The notes under the pieces: model-generated
What the model was told of the DNA's origin: nothing
Databases searched by the model: none
The model's input: the letters and a program-made list of their open reading frames with translations, nothing else
NCBI GenBank assembly: GCA_964036275.1
Contig: OZ038433.1
Span: forward strand, 45,947,097 to 46,011,096
From: Litoditis marina
Lineage: Eukaryota; Nematoda; Chromadorea; Rhabditida; Rhabditidae
Length of the DNA: 64,000 nucleotides
Reading direction: 5' to 3'
Shown here: positions 35,284 to 47,881 of the stretch, piece by piece
Numbering within the stretch: the first letter of the stretch is position 1
How the letters are laid out: each line of letters starts with the position of its first letter
Translations under genes and position numbers: made by a program

Positions 35284-35298
35284 TTGGGTAATTAAACC
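35284..35298 (-). pseudogene. SL1 RNA gene of unit 18, first 15 nt
   Basis: This is the promoter-proximal remnant: the first 15 exon nucleotides, including the target duplication at 35284-35288. The upstream promoter region (allele GTACGT) is intact and reads into the 8.1-kb insertion. If Pol II still initiates, transcripts would begin with a partial SL1 leader fused to insertion sequence. Confidence 0.93.
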
Positions 35299-35459
35299 AA
35301 CGAGAGGGTAGGATAGTGGTGGACGCTCATGAGACGTACGTATATTGGTCTGGCCGGCTGGCCAAAACGCCCCCTTTAAGCGCTAAAACAGATAGTATTT
35401 GGTTTGTTTGGGCGCTAAAACTAAGGAAATTCGATCTAGTTTTAAATAAAAATGTAAAA

Positions 35460-35578
35460 AGCTTACGGCACCCGGGATTCCCAAGCCGTCTCCGATCCAA
35501 GTACTAACCGGGCCCAACGTTGCTTGACTTGCCAGATCGGACGGGATGGCGTATTTTCAACGTGGTATGGTCGTAAGC
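35460..35578 (-). rRNA. 5S ribosomal RNA, unit 18 (unit with disrupted SL1)
   Basis: The 5S gene of the doubly interrupted unit is itself complete and identical by eye to the others. Its 3' terminator is intact and its internal promoter unaffected, so it may still be transcribed. The distal upstream E-box is CGCGTG. The SL1 gene that normally lies 162 bp downstream has only its first 15 nt here. Confidence 0.96.
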
Positions 35579-36566
35579 GAAAGCATTGGGGGGTCTACTA
35601 GGGACATGCTGGAGGCAGATTTACGCAACTAGGACACATAAAACATAAATAAACAATTTCATAACTTTCCCAGCCACTAATTTGCTAAATTTCTCAGTCA
35701 CAAGGTCACGTGGTTTCCGCGTGAATTCGGACAAAACGCGCGAAAATAGCAGTTCTAACGGTCTTTCCTCGCCCATAATTCGAACAATTGTTAATTATAT
35801 CTCGCAATCTCTTGATCTACCAGTCGAGAATACAGTTTTCTGTGAGTCAACCGCTGTACAAGTCACCAACTTTTCCCCATCCCCAGCTATAGCCCTGTAG
35901 AATCGCGGTTTTTCGCTCATATCTCAGCTTTGGAGGGTCGAAACACAAAAATGACAAGATTTCCGCGATCGGCACGTCATTTTGTATGCACACGGCACGA
36001 AAAGAAGCTGATTCGGAGAAAATTTCCCGATTGCAAATGGCAAAAATCTACAGGTATTTGAACCTCCCCCCTCCGGCACGGGAGGCGGCAGCACTATCCA
36101 CTAGGCCACCGGACACCTCCGAGCCGGAATGCTTGTTTCGGGGGCAAGAGCGCGCGGTTCACTGTTGTATATGGAAATGTTAGGTTTTTCATAGATGAGA
36201 TAAATGATTTAGCTCTCAATTCTCAATTGTAGCCCTCAGATGTGGAGCAAATTTCAATTTCGTTCTCTGGCACGAAACTCGATGAGAATTTGGAAAAACT
36301 ATCGGAAAATGTACGAATAGCTTTTGTAAAAGTATTTTCTATGATGTGTAACTTAAATTGAGGTGTATGGGGGAAAAAAGTTCGACTTTTGTTTCACGTG
36401 ACTCACGTGGGAAAACGTGCATTTTCACGGGTCCACACCTACTAAACATGCATGAACATCCCTTTTGTTGCCGATGTGGAGCAAACTACAACGTTTCTTT
36501 TAGAGAACACCTGTTTTCTGCTCACGTGAGACACGTGACACACGTGTTTTTACTTTTGTACACATT

Positions 36567-36665
36567 CTTAGTGCCCTCCTACTGGAGGGCGTTCCAAAAT
36601 TTGTCTTAACCACAACTTTCATTGGGTCAGAACGAGAAAGTACCTCAAACTTGGGTAATTAAACC
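36567..36665 (-). ncRNA. SL1 spliced-leader RNA, unit 19
   Basis: Consensus SL1 RNA gene; upstream allele GTACGT, the last unit with this form. Confidence 0.96.
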
Positions 36666-36826
36666 AACGAGAGGGTAGGATAGTGGTGGACGCTCATGAG
36701 ACGTACGTATATTGGTCTGGCCGGCTGGCCAAAACGCCCCCTTTAAGCGCTAAAACAGATAGTATTTGGTTTGTTTGGGCGCTAAAACTAAGGAAATTCG
36801 ATCTAGTTTTAAATAAAAATGTAAAA

Positions 36827-36945
36827 AGCTTACGGCACCCGGGATTCCCAAGCCGTCTCCGATCCAAGTACTAACCGGGCCCAACGTTGCTTGACTTGCC
36901 AGATCGGACGGGATGGCGTATTTTCAACGTGGTATGGTCGTAAGC
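36827..36945 (-). rRNA. 5S ribosomal RNA, unit 19
   Basis: Gene identical by eye. Upstream spacer marker GCGATC. Confidence 0.97.
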
Positions 36946-37933
36946 GAAAGCATTGGGGGGTCTACTAGGGACATGCTGGAGGCAGATTTACGCAACTAGG
37001 ACACATAAAACATAAATAAACAATTTCATAACTTTCCCAGCCACTAATTTGCTAAATTTCTCAGTCACAAGGTCACGTGGTTTCCACGTGAATTCGGACA
37101 AAACGCGCGAAAATAGCAGTTCTAACGGTCTTTCCTCGCCCATAATTCGAACAATTGTTAATTATATCTCGCGATCTCTTGATCTACCAGTCGAGAATAC
37201 AGTTTTCTGTGAGTCAACCGCTGTACAAGTCACCAACTTTTCCCCATCCCCAGCTATAGCCCTGTAGAATCGCGGTTTTTCGCTCATATCTCAGCTTTGG
37301 AGGGTCGAAACACAAAAATGACAAGATTTCCGCGATCGGCACGTCATTTTGTATGCACACGGCACGAAAAGAAGCTAATTCGGAGAAAATTTCCCGCTTG
37401 CAAATGGCAAAAATCTACAGGTATTTGAACCTCCCCCCTCCGGCACGGGAGGCGGCAGCACTATCCACTAGGCCACCGGACACCTCCGAGCCGGAATGCT
37501 TGTTTCGGGGGCAAGAGCGCGCGGTTCACTGTTGTATATGGAAATGTTAGGTTTTTCATAGATGAGATAAATGATTTAGCTCTCAATTCTCAATTGTAGC
37601 CCTCAGATGTGGAGCAAATTTCAATTTCGTTCTCTGGCACGAAACTCGATGAGAATTTGGAAAAACTATCGGAAAATGTACGAATAGCTTTTGTAAAAGT
37701 ATTTTCTATGATGTGTAACTTAAATTGAGGTGTATGGGGGAAAAAAGTTCGACTTTTGTTTCACGTGACTCACGTGGGAAAACGTGCATTTTCACGGGTC
37801 CACACCTACTAAACATGCATGAACATCCCTTTTGTTGCCGATGTGGAGCAAACTACAACGTTTCTTTTAGAGAACACCTGTTTTCTGCTCACGTGAGACA
37901 CGTGACACACGTGTTTTTACTTTTGTACACATT

Positions 37934-38032
37934 CTTAGTGCCCTCCTACTGGAGGGCGTTCCAAAATTTGTCTTAACCACAACTTTCATTGGGTCAGAAC
38001 GAGAAAGTACCTCAAACTTGGGTAATTAAACC
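37934..38032 (-). ncRNA. SL1 spliced-leader RNA, unit 20
   Basis: Consensus SL1 RNA gene; upstream allele GTATGT. A private change GGCCGAAAC for GGCCAAAAC occurs at 38098. Confidence 0.96.
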
Positions 38033-38193
38033 AACGAGAGGGTAGGATAGTGGTGGACGCTCATGAGACGTATGTATATTGGTCTGGCCGGCTGGCCGAA
38101 ACGCCCCCTTTAAGCGCTAAAACAGATAGTATTTGGTTTGTTTGGGCGCTAAAACTAAGGAAATTCGATCTAGTTTTAAATAAAAATGTAAAA

Positions 38194-38312
38194 AGCTTAC
38201 GGCACCCGGGATTCCCAAGCCGTCTCCGATCCAAGTACTAACCGGGCCCAACGTTGCTTGACTTGCCAGATCGGACGGGATGGCGTATTTTCAACGTGGT
38301 ATGGTCGTAAGC
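38194..38312 (-). rRNA. 5S ribosomal RNA, unit 20
   Basis: Gene identical by eye. Upstream spacer marker GCAATC. Confidence 0.97.
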
Positions 38313-39300
38313 GAAAGCATTGGGGGGTCTACTAGGGACATGCTGGAGGCAGATTTACGCAACTAGGACACATAAAACATAAATAAACAATTTCATAACT
38401 TTCCCAGCCACTAATTTGCTAAATTTCTCAGTCACAAGGTCACGTGGTTTCCACGTGAATTCGGACAAAACGCGCGAAAATAGCAGTTCTAACGGTCTTT
38501 CCTCGCCCATAATTCGAACAATTGTTAATTATATCTCGCAATCTCTTGATCTACCAGTCGAGAATACAGTTTTCTGTGAGTCAACCGCTGTACAAGTCAC
38601 CAACTTTTCCCCATCCCCAGCTATAGCCCTGTAGAATCGCGGTTTTTCGCTCATATCTCAGCTTTGGAGGGTCGAAACACAAAAATGACAAGATTTCCGC
38701 GATCGGCACGTCATTTTGTATGCACACGGCACGAAAAGAAGCTAATTCGGAGAAAATTTCCCGATTGCAAATGGCAAAAATCTACAGGTATTTGAACCTC
38801 CCCCCTCCGGCACGGGAGGCGGCAGCACTATCCACTAGGCCACCGGACACCTCCGAGCCGGAATGCTTGTTTCGGGGGCAAGAGCGCGCGGTTCACTGTT
38901 GTATATGGAAATGTTAGGTTTTTCATAGATGAGATAAATGATTTAGCTCTCAATTCTCAATTGTAGCCCTCAGATGTGGAGCAAATTTCAATTTCGTTCT
39001 CTGGCACGAAACTCGATGAGAATTTGGAAAAACTATCGGAAAATGTACGAATAGCTTTTGTAAAAGTATTTTCTATGATGTGTAACTTAAATTGAGGTGT
39101 ATGGGGGAAAAAAGTTCGACTTTTGTTTCACGTGACTCACGTGGGAAAACGTGCATTTTCACGGGTCCACACCTACTAAACATGCATGAACATCCCTTTT
39201 GTTGCCGATGTGGAGCAAACTACAACGTTTCTTTTAGAGAACACCTGTTTTCTGCTCACGTGAGACACGTGACACACGTGTTTTTACTTTTGTACACATT

Positions 39301-39399
39301 CTTAGTGCCCTCCTACTGGAGGGCGTTCCAAAATTTGTCTTAACCACAACTTTCATTGGGTCAGAACGAGAAAGTACCTCAAACTTGGGTAATTAAACC
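39301..39399 (-). ncRNA. SL1 spliced-leader RNA, unit 21
   Basis: Consensus SL1 RNA gene; upstream allele GTATGT, as in all later units. Confidence 0.96.
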
Positions 39400-39560
39400 A
39401 ACGAGAGGGTAGGATAGTGGTGGACGCTCATGAGACGTATGTATATTGGTCTGGCCGGCTGGCCAAAACGCCCCCTTTAAGCGCTAAAACAGATAGTATT
39501 TGGTTTGTTTGGGCGCTAAAACTAAGGAAATTCGATCTAGTTTTAAATAAAAATGTAAAA

Positions 39561-39679
39561 AGCTTACGGCACCCGGGATTCCCAAGCCGTCTCCGATCCA
39601 AGTACTAACCGGGCCCAACGTTGCTTGACTTGCCAGATCGGACGGGATGGCGTATTTTCAACGTGGTATGGTCGTAAGC
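39561..39679 (-). rRNA. 5S ribosomal RNA, unit 21
   Basis: Gene identical by eye. Upstream spacer marker GCGATC. Confidence 0.97.
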
Positions 39680-40667
39680 GAAAGCATTGGGGGGTCTACT
39701 AGGGACATGCTGGAGGCAGATTTACGCAACTAGGACACATAAAACATAAATAAACAATTTCATAACTTTCCCAGCCACTAATTTGCTAAATTTCTCAGTC
39801 ACAAGGTCACGTGGTTTCCACGTGAATTCGGACAAAACGCGCGAAAATAGCAGTTCTAACGGTCTTTCCTCGCCCATAATTCGAACAATTGTTAATTATA
39901 TCTCGCGATCTCTTGATCTACCAGTCGAGAATACAGTTTTCTGTGAGTCAACCGCTGTACAAGTCACCAACTTTTCCCCATCCCCAGCTATAGCCCTGTA
40001 GAATCGCGGTTTTTCGCTCATATCTCAGCTTTGGAGGGTCGAAACACAAAAATGACAAGATTTCCGCGATCGGCACGTCATTTTGTATGCACACGGCACG
40101 AAAAGAAGCTAATTCGGAGAAAATTTCCCGATTGCAAATGGCAAAAATCTACAGGTATTTGAACCTCCCCCCTCCGGCACGGGAGGCGGCAGCACTATCC
40201 ACTAGGCCACCGGACACCTCCGAGCCGGAATGCTTGTTTCGGGGGCAAGAGCGCGCGGTTCACTGTTGTATATGGAAATGTTAGGTTTTTCATAGATGAG
40301 ATAAATGATTTAGCTCTCAATTCTCAATTGTAGCCCTCAGATGTGGAGCAAATTTCAATTTCGTTCTCTGGCACGAAACTCGATGAGAATTTGGAAAAAC
40401 TATCGGAAAATGTACGAATAGCTTTTGTAAAAGTATTTTCTATGATGTGTAACTTAAATTGAGGTGTATGGGGGAAAAAAGTTCGACTTTTGTTTCACGT
40501 GACTCACGTGGGAAAACGTGCATTTTCACGGGTCCACACCTACTAAACATGCATGAACATCCCTTTTGTTGCCGATGTGGAGCAAACTACAACGTTTCTT
40601 TTAGAGAACACCTGTTTTCTGCTCACGTGAGACACGTGACACACGTGTTTTTACTTTTGTACACATT

Positions 40668-40766
40668 CTTAGTGCCCTCCTACTGGAGGGCGTTCCAAAA
40701 TTTGTCTTAACCACAACTTTCATTGGGTCAGAACGAGAAAGTACCTCAAACTTGGGTAATTAAACC
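40668..40766 (-). ncRNA. SL1 spliced-leader RNA, unit 22
   Basis: Consensus SL1 RNA gene. Confidence 0.96.
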
Positions 40767-40927
40767 AACGAGAGGGTAGGATAGTGGTGGACGCTCATGA
40801 GACGTATGTATATTGGTCTGGCCGGCTGGCCAAAACGCCCCCTTTAAGCGCTAAAACAGATAGTATTTGGTTTGTTTGGGCGCTAAAACTAAGGAAATTC
40901 GATCTAGTTTTAAATAAAAATGTAAAA

Positions 40928-41046
40928 AGCTTACGGCACCCGGGATTCCCAAGCCGTCTCCGATCCAAGTACTAACCGGGCCCAACGTTGCTTGACTTGC
41001 CAGATCGGACGGGATGGCGTATTTTCAACGTGGTATGGTCGTAAGC
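40928..41046 (-). rRNA. 5S ribosomal RNA, unit 22
   Basis: Gene identical by eye. Upstream spacer marker GCAATC. Confidence 0.97.
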
Positions 41047-42034
41047 GAAAGCATTGGGGGGTCTACTAGGGACATGCTGGAGGCAGATTTACGCAACTAG
41101 GACACATAAAACATAAATAAACAATTTCATAACTTTCCCAGCCACTAATTTGCTAAATTTCTCAGTCACAAGGTCACGTGGTTTCCACGTGAATTCGGAC
41201 AAAACGCGCGAAAATAGCAGTTCTAACGGTCTTTCCTCGCCCATAATTCGAACAATTGTTAATTATATCTCGCAATCTCTTGATCTACCAGTCGAGAATA
41301 CAGTTTTCTGTGAGTCAACCGCTGTACAAGTCACCAACTTTTCCCCATCCCCAGCTATAGCCCTGTAGAATCGCGGTTTTTCGCTCATATCTCAGCTTTG
41401 GAGGGTCGAAACACAAAAATGACAAGATTTCCGCGATCGGCACGTCATTTTGTATGCACACGGCACGAAAAGAAGCTAATTCGGAGAAAATTTCCCGATT
41501 GCAAATGGCAAAAATCTACAGGTATTTGAACCTCCCCCCTCCGGCACGGGAGGCGGCAGCACTATCCACTAGGCCACCGGACACCTCCGAGCCGGAATGC
41601 TTGTTTCGGGGGCAAGAGCGCGCGGTTCACTGTTGTATATGGAAATGTTAGGTTTTTCATAGATGAGATAAATGATTTAGCTCTCAATTCTCAATTGTAG
41701 CCCTCAGATGTGGAGCAAATTTCAATTTCGTTCTCTGGCACGAAACTCGATGAGAATTTGGAAAAACTATCGGAAAATGTACGAATAGCTTTTGTAAAAG
41801 TATTTTCTATGATGTGTAACTTAAATTGAGGTGTATGGGGGAAAAAAGTTCGACTTTTGTTTCACGTGACTCACGTGGGAAAACGTGCATTTTCACGGGT
41901 CCACACCTACTAAACATGCATGAACATCCCTTTTGTTGCCGATGTGGAGCAAACTACAACGTTTCTTTTAGAGAACACCTGTTTTCTGCTCACGTGAGAC
42001 ACGTGACACACGTGTTTTTACTTTTGTACACATT

Positions 42035-42133
42035 CTTAGTGCCCTCCTACTGGAGGGCGTTCCAAAATTTGTCTTAACCACAACTTTCATTGGGTCAGAA
42101 CGAGAAAGTACCTCAAACTTGGGTAATTAAACC
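42035..42133 (-). ncRNA. SL1 spliced-leader RNA, unit 23
   Basis: Consensus SL1 RNA gene. Confidence 0.96.
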
Positions 42134-42294
42134 AACGAGAGGGTAGGATAGTGGTGGACGCTCATGAGACGTATGTATATTGGTCTGGCCGGCTGGCCAA
42201 AACGCCCCCTTTAAGCGCTAAAACAGATAGTATTTGGTTTGTTTGGGCGCTAAAACTAAGGAAATTCGATCTAGTTTTAAATAAAAATGTAAAA

Positions 42295-42413
42295 AGCTTA
42301 CGGCACCCGGGATTCCCAAGCCGTCTCCGATCCAAGTACTAACCGGGCCCAACGTTGCTTGACTTGCCAGATCGGACGGGATGGCGTATTTTCAACGTGG
42401 TATGGTCGTAAGC
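42295..42413 (-). rRNA. 5S ribosomal RNA, unit 23
   Basis: Gene identical by eye. Upstream spacer marker GCGATC. Confidence 0.97.
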
Positions 42414-43401
42414 GAAAGCATTGGGGGGTCTACTAGGGACATGCTGGAGGCAGATTTACGCAACTAGGACACATAAAACATAAATAAACAATTTCATAAC
42501 TTTCCCAGCCACTAATTTGCTAAATTTCTCAGTCACAAGGTCACGTGGTTTCCACGTGAATTCGGACAAAACGCGCGAAAATAGCAGTTCTAACGGTCTT
42601 TCCTCGCCCATAATTCGAACAATTGTTAATTATATCTCGCGATCTCTTGATCTACCAGTCGAGAATACAGTTTTCTGTGAGTCAACCGCTGTACAAGTCA
42701 CCAACTTTTCCCCATCCCCAGCTATAGCCCTGTAGAATCGCGGTTTTTCGCTCATATCTCAGCTTTGGAGGGTCGAAACACAAAAATGACAAGATTTCCG
42801 CGATCGGCACGTCATTTTGTATGCACACGGCACGAAAAGAAGCTAATTCGGAGAAAATTTCCCGATTGCAAATGGCAAAAATCTACAGGTATTTGAACCT
42901 CCCCCCTCCGGCACGGGAGGCGGCAGCACTATCCACTAGGCCACCGGACACCTCCGAGCCGGAATGCTTGTTTCGGGGGCAAGAGCGCGCGGTTCACTGT
43001 TGTATATGGAAATGTTAGGTTTTTCATAGATGAGATAAATGATTTAGCTCTCAATTCTCAATTGTAGCCCTCAGATGTGGAGCAAATTTCAATTTCGTTC
43101 TCTGGCACGAAACTCGATGAGAATTTGGAAAAACTATCGGAAAATGTACGAATAGCTTTTGTAAAAGTATTTTCTATGATGTGTAACTTAAATTGAGGTG
43201 TATGGGGGAAAAAAGTTCGACTTTTGTTTCACGTGACTCACGTGGGAAAACGTGCATTTTCACGGGTCCACACCTACTAAACATGCATGAACATCCCTTT
43301 TGTTGCCGATGTGGAGCAAACTACAACGTTTCTTTTAGAGAACACCTGTTTTCTGCTCACGTGAGACACGTGACACACGTGTTTTTACTTTTGTACACAT
43401 T

Positions 43402-43500
43402 CTTAGTGCCCTCCTACTGGAGGGCGTTCCAAAATTTGTCTTAACCACAACTTTCATTGGGTCAGAACGAGAAAGTACCTCAAACTTGGGTAATTAAACC
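43402..43500 (-). ncRNA. SL1 spliced-leader RNA, unit 24
   Basis: Consensus SL1 RNA gene. Confidence 0.96.
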
Positions 43501-43661
43501 AACGAGAGGGTAGGATAGTGGTGGACGCTCATGAGACGTATGTATATTGGTCTGGCCGGCTGGCCAAAACGCCCCCTTTAAGCGCTAAAACAGATAGTAT
43601 TTGGTTTGTTTGGGCGCTAAAACTAAGGAAATTCGATCTAGTTTTAAATAAAAATGTAAAA

Positions 43662-43780
43662 AGCTTACGGCACCCGGGATTCCCAAGCCGTCTCCGATCC
43701 AAGTACTAACCGGGCCCAACGTTGCTTGACTTGCCAGATCGGACGGGATGGCGTATTTTCAACGTGGTATGGTCGTAAGC
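43662..43780 (-). rRNA. 5S ribosomal RNA, unit 24
   Basis: Gene identical by eye. Upstream spacer marker GCAATC. Confidence 0.97.
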
Positions 43781-44768
43781 GAAAGCATTGGGGGGTCTAC
43801 TAGGGACATGCTGGAGGCAGATTTACGCAACTAGGACACATAAAACATAAATAAACAATTTCATAACTTTCCCAGCCACTAATTTGCTAAATTTCTCAGT
43901 CACAAGGTCACGTGGTTTCCACGTGAATTCGGACAAAACGCGCGAAAATAGCAGTTCTAACGGTCTTTCCTCGCCCATAATTCGAACAATTGTTAATTAT
44001 ATCTCGCAATCTCTTGATCTACCAGTCGAGAATACAGTTTTCTGTGAGTCAACCGCTGTACAAGTCACCAACTTTTCCCCATCCCCAGCTATAGCCCTGT
44101 AGAATCGCGGTTTTTCGCTCATATCTCAGCTTTGGAGGGTCGAAACACAAAAATGACAAGATTTCCGCGATCGGCACGTCATTTTGTATGCACACGGCAC
44201 GAAAAGAAGCTAATTCGGAGAAAATTTCCCGATTGCAAATGGCAAAAATCTACAGGTATTTGAACCTCCCCCCTCCGGCACGGGAGGCGGCAGCACTATC
44301 CACTAGGCCACCGGACACCTCCGAGCCGGAATGCTTGTTTCGGGGGCAAGAGCGCGCGGTTCACTGTTGTATATGGAAATGTTAGGTTTTTCATAGATGA
44401 GATAAATGATTTAGCTCTCAATTCTCAATTGTAGCCCTCAGATGTGGAGCAAATTTCAATTTCGTTCTCTGGCACGAAACTCGATGAGAATTTGGAAAAA
44501 CTATCGGAAAATGTACGAATAGCTTTTGTAAAAGTATTTTCTATGATGTGTAACTTAAATTGAGGTGTATGGGGGAAAAAAGTTCGACTTTTGTTTCACG
44601 TGACTCACGTGGGAAAACGTGCATTTTCACGGGTCCACACCTACTAAACATGCATGAACATCCCTTTTGTTGCCGATGTGGAGCAAACTACAACGTTTCT
44701 TTTAGAGAACACCTGTTTTCTGCTCACGTGAGACACGTGACACACGTGTTTTTACTTTTGTACACATT

Positions 44769-44867
44769 CTTAGTGCCCTCCTACTGGAGGGCGTTCCAAA
44801 ATTTGTCTTAACCACAACTTTCATTGGGTCAGAACGAGAAAGTACCTCAAACTTGGGTAATTAAACC
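44769..44867 (-). ncRNA. SL1 spliced-leader RNA, unit 25
   Basis: Consensus SL1 RNA gene. Confidence 0.96.
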
Positions 44868-45028
44868 AACGAGAGGGTAGGATAGTGGTGGACGCTCATG
44901 AGACGTATGTATATTGGTCTGGCCGGCTGGCCAAAACGCCCCCTTTAAGCGCTAAAACAGATAGTATTTGGTTTGTTTGGGCGCTAAAACTAAGGAAATT
45001 CGATCTAGTTTTAAATAAAAATGTAAAA

Positions 45029-45147
45029 AGCTTACGGCACCCGGGATTCCCAAGCCGTCTCCGATCCAAGTACTAACCGGGCCCAACGTTGCTTGACTTG
45101 CCAGATCGGACGGGATGGCGTATTTTCAACGTGGTATGGTCGTAAGC
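45029..45147 (-). rRNA. 5S ribosomal RNA, unit 25
   Basis: Gene identical by eye. Upstream marker GCAATC plus GCCGTG (C to G), shared only with unit 27. Confidence 0.97.
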
Positions 45148-46135
45148 GAAAGCATTGGGGGGTCTACTAGGGACATGCTGGAGGCAGATTTACGCAACTA
45201 GGACACATAAAACATAAATAAACAATTTCATAACTTTCCCAGCCACTAATTTGCTAAATTTCTCAGTCACAAGGTCACGTGGTTTCCACGTGAATTCGGA
45301 CAAAACGCGCGAAAATAGCAGTTCTAACGGTCTTTCCTCGCCCATAATTCGAACAATTGTTAATTATATCTCGCAATCTCTTGATCTACCAGTCGAGAAT
45401 ACAGTTTTCTGTGAGTCAACCGCTGTACAAGTCACCAACTTTTCCCCATCCCCAGCTATAGCCGTGTAGAATCGCGGTTTTTCGCTCATATCTCAGCTTT
45501 GGAGGGTCGAAACACAAAAATGACAAGATTTCCGCGATCGGCACGTCATTTTGTATGCACACGGCACGAAAAGAAGCTAATTCGGAGAAAATTTCCCGAT
45601 TGCAAATGGCAAAAATCTACAGGTATTTGAACCTCCCCCCTTCGGCACGGGAGGCGGCAGCACTATCCACTAGGCCACCGGACACCTCCGAGCCGGAATG
45701 CTTGTTTCGGGGGCAAGAGCGCGCGGTTCACTGTTGTATATGGAAATGTTAGGTTTTTCATAGATGAGATAAATGATTTAGCTCTCAATTCTCAATTGTA
45801 GCCCTCAGATGTGGAGCAAATTTCAATTTCGTTCTCTGGCACGAAACTCGATGAGAATTTGGAAAAACTATCGGAAAATGTACGAATAGCTTTTGTAAAA
45901 GTATTTTCTATGATGTGTAACTTAAATTGAGGTGTATGGGGGAAAAAAGTTCGACTTTTGTTTCACGTGACTCACGTGGGAAAACGTGCATTTTCACGGG
46001 TCCACACCTACTAAACATGCATGAACATCCCTTTTGTTGCCGATGTGGAGCAAACTACAACGTTTCTTTTAGAGAACACCTGTTTTCTGCTCACGTGAGA
46101 CACGTGACACACGTGTTTTTACTTTTGTACACATT

Positions 46136-46234
46136 CTTAGTGCCCTCCTACTGGAGGGCGTTCCAAAATTTGTCTTAACCACAACTTTCATTGGGTCAGA
46201 ACGAGAAAGTACCTCAAACTTGGGTAATTAAACC
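46136..46234 (-). ncRNA. SL1 spliced-leader RNA, unit 26
   Basis: Consensus SL1 RNA gene. The unit's tRNA-like sequence carries a C to T change at 45642. Confidence 0.96.
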
Positions 46235-46395
46235 AACGAGAGGGTAGGATAGTGGTGGACGCTCATGAGACGTATGTATATTGGTCTGGCCGGCTGGCCA
46301 AAACGCCCCCTTTAAGCGCTAAAACAGATAGTATTTGGTTTGTTTGGGCGCTAAAACTAAGGAAATTCGATCTAGTTTTAAATAAAAATGTAAAA

Positions 46396-46514
46396 AGCTT
46401 ACGGCACCCGGGATTCCCAAGCCGTCTCCGATCCAAGTACTAACCGGGCCCAACGTTGCTTGACTTGCCAGATCGGACGGGATGGCGTATTTTCAACGTG
46501 GTATGGTCGTAAGC
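46396..46514 (-). rRNA. 5S ribosomal RNA, unit 26
   Basis: Gene identical by eye. Upstream marker GCGATC. Confidence 0.97.
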
Positions 46515-47502
46515 GAAAGCATTGGGGGGTCTACTAGGGACATGCTGGAGGCAGATTTACGCAACTAGGACACATAAAACATAAATAAACAATTTCATAA
46601 CTTTCCCAGCCACTAATTTGCTAAATTTCTCAGTCACAAGGTCACGTGGTTTCCACGTGAATTCGGACAAAACGCGCGAAAATAGCAGTTCTAACGGTCT
46701 TTCCTCGCCCATAATTCGAACAATTGTTAATTATATCTCGCGATCTCTTGATCTACCAGTCGAGAATACAGTTTTCTGTGAGTCAACCGCTGTACAAGTC
46801 ACCAACTTTTCCCCATCCCCAGCTATAGCCCTGTAGAATCGCGGTTTTTCGCTCATATCTCAGCTTTGGAGGGTCGAAACACAAAAATGACAAGATTTCC
46901 GCGATCGGCACGTCATTTTGTATGCACACGGCACGAAAAGAAGCTAATTCGGAGAAAATTTCCCGATTGCAAATGGCAAAAATCTACAGGTATTTGAACC
47001 TCCCCCCTCCGGCACGGGAGGCGGCAGCACTATCCACTAGGCCACCGGACACCTCCGAGCCGGAATGCTTGTTTCGGGGGCAAGAGCGCGCGGTTCACTG
47101 TTGTATATGGAAATGTTAGGTTTTTCATAGATGAGATAAATGATTTAGCTCTCAATTCTCAATTGTAGCCCTCAGATGTGGAGCAAATTTCAATTTCGTT
47201 CTCTGGCACGAAACTCGATGAGAATTTGGAAAAACTATCGGAAAATGTACGAATAGCTTTTGTAAAAGTATTTTCTATGATGTGTAACTTAAATTGAGGT
47301 GTATGGGGGAAAAAAGTTCGACTTTTGTTTCACGTGACTCACGTGGGAAAACGTGCATTTTCACGGGTCCACACCTACTAAACATGCATGAACATCCCTT
47401 TTGTTGCCGATGTGGAGCAAACTACAACGTTTCTTTTAGAGAACACCTGTTTTCTGCTCACGTGAGACACGTGACACACGTGTTTTTACTTTTGTACACA
47501 TT

Positions 47503-47601
47503 CTTAGTGCCCTCCTACTGGAGGGCGTTCCAAAATTTGTCTTAACCACAACTTTCATTGGGTCAGAACGAGAAAGTACCTCAAACTTGGGTAATTAAAC
47601 C
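47503..47601 (-). ncRNA. SL1 spliced-leader RNA, unit 27
   Basis: Consensus SL1 RNA gene. Confidence 0.96.
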
Positions 47602-47762
47602 AACGAGAGGGTAGGATAGTGGTGGACGCTCATGAGACGTATGTATATTGGTCTGGCCGGCTGGCCAAAACGCCCCCTTTAAGCGCTAAAACAGATAGTA
47701 TTTGGTTTGTTTGGGCGCTAAAACTAAGGAAATTCGATCTAGTTTTAAATAAAAATGTAAAA

Positions 47763-47881
47763 AGCTTACGGCACCCGGGATTCCCAAGCCGTCTCCGATC
47801 CAAGTACTAACCGGGCCCAACGTTGCTTGACTTGCCAGATCGGACGGGATGGCGTATTTTCAACGTGGTATGGTCGTAAGC
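47763..47881 (-). rRNA. 5S ribosomal RNA, unit 27
   Basis: Gene identical by eye. Upstream markers GCAATC and GCCGTG, repeating unit 25. Confidence 0.97.
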
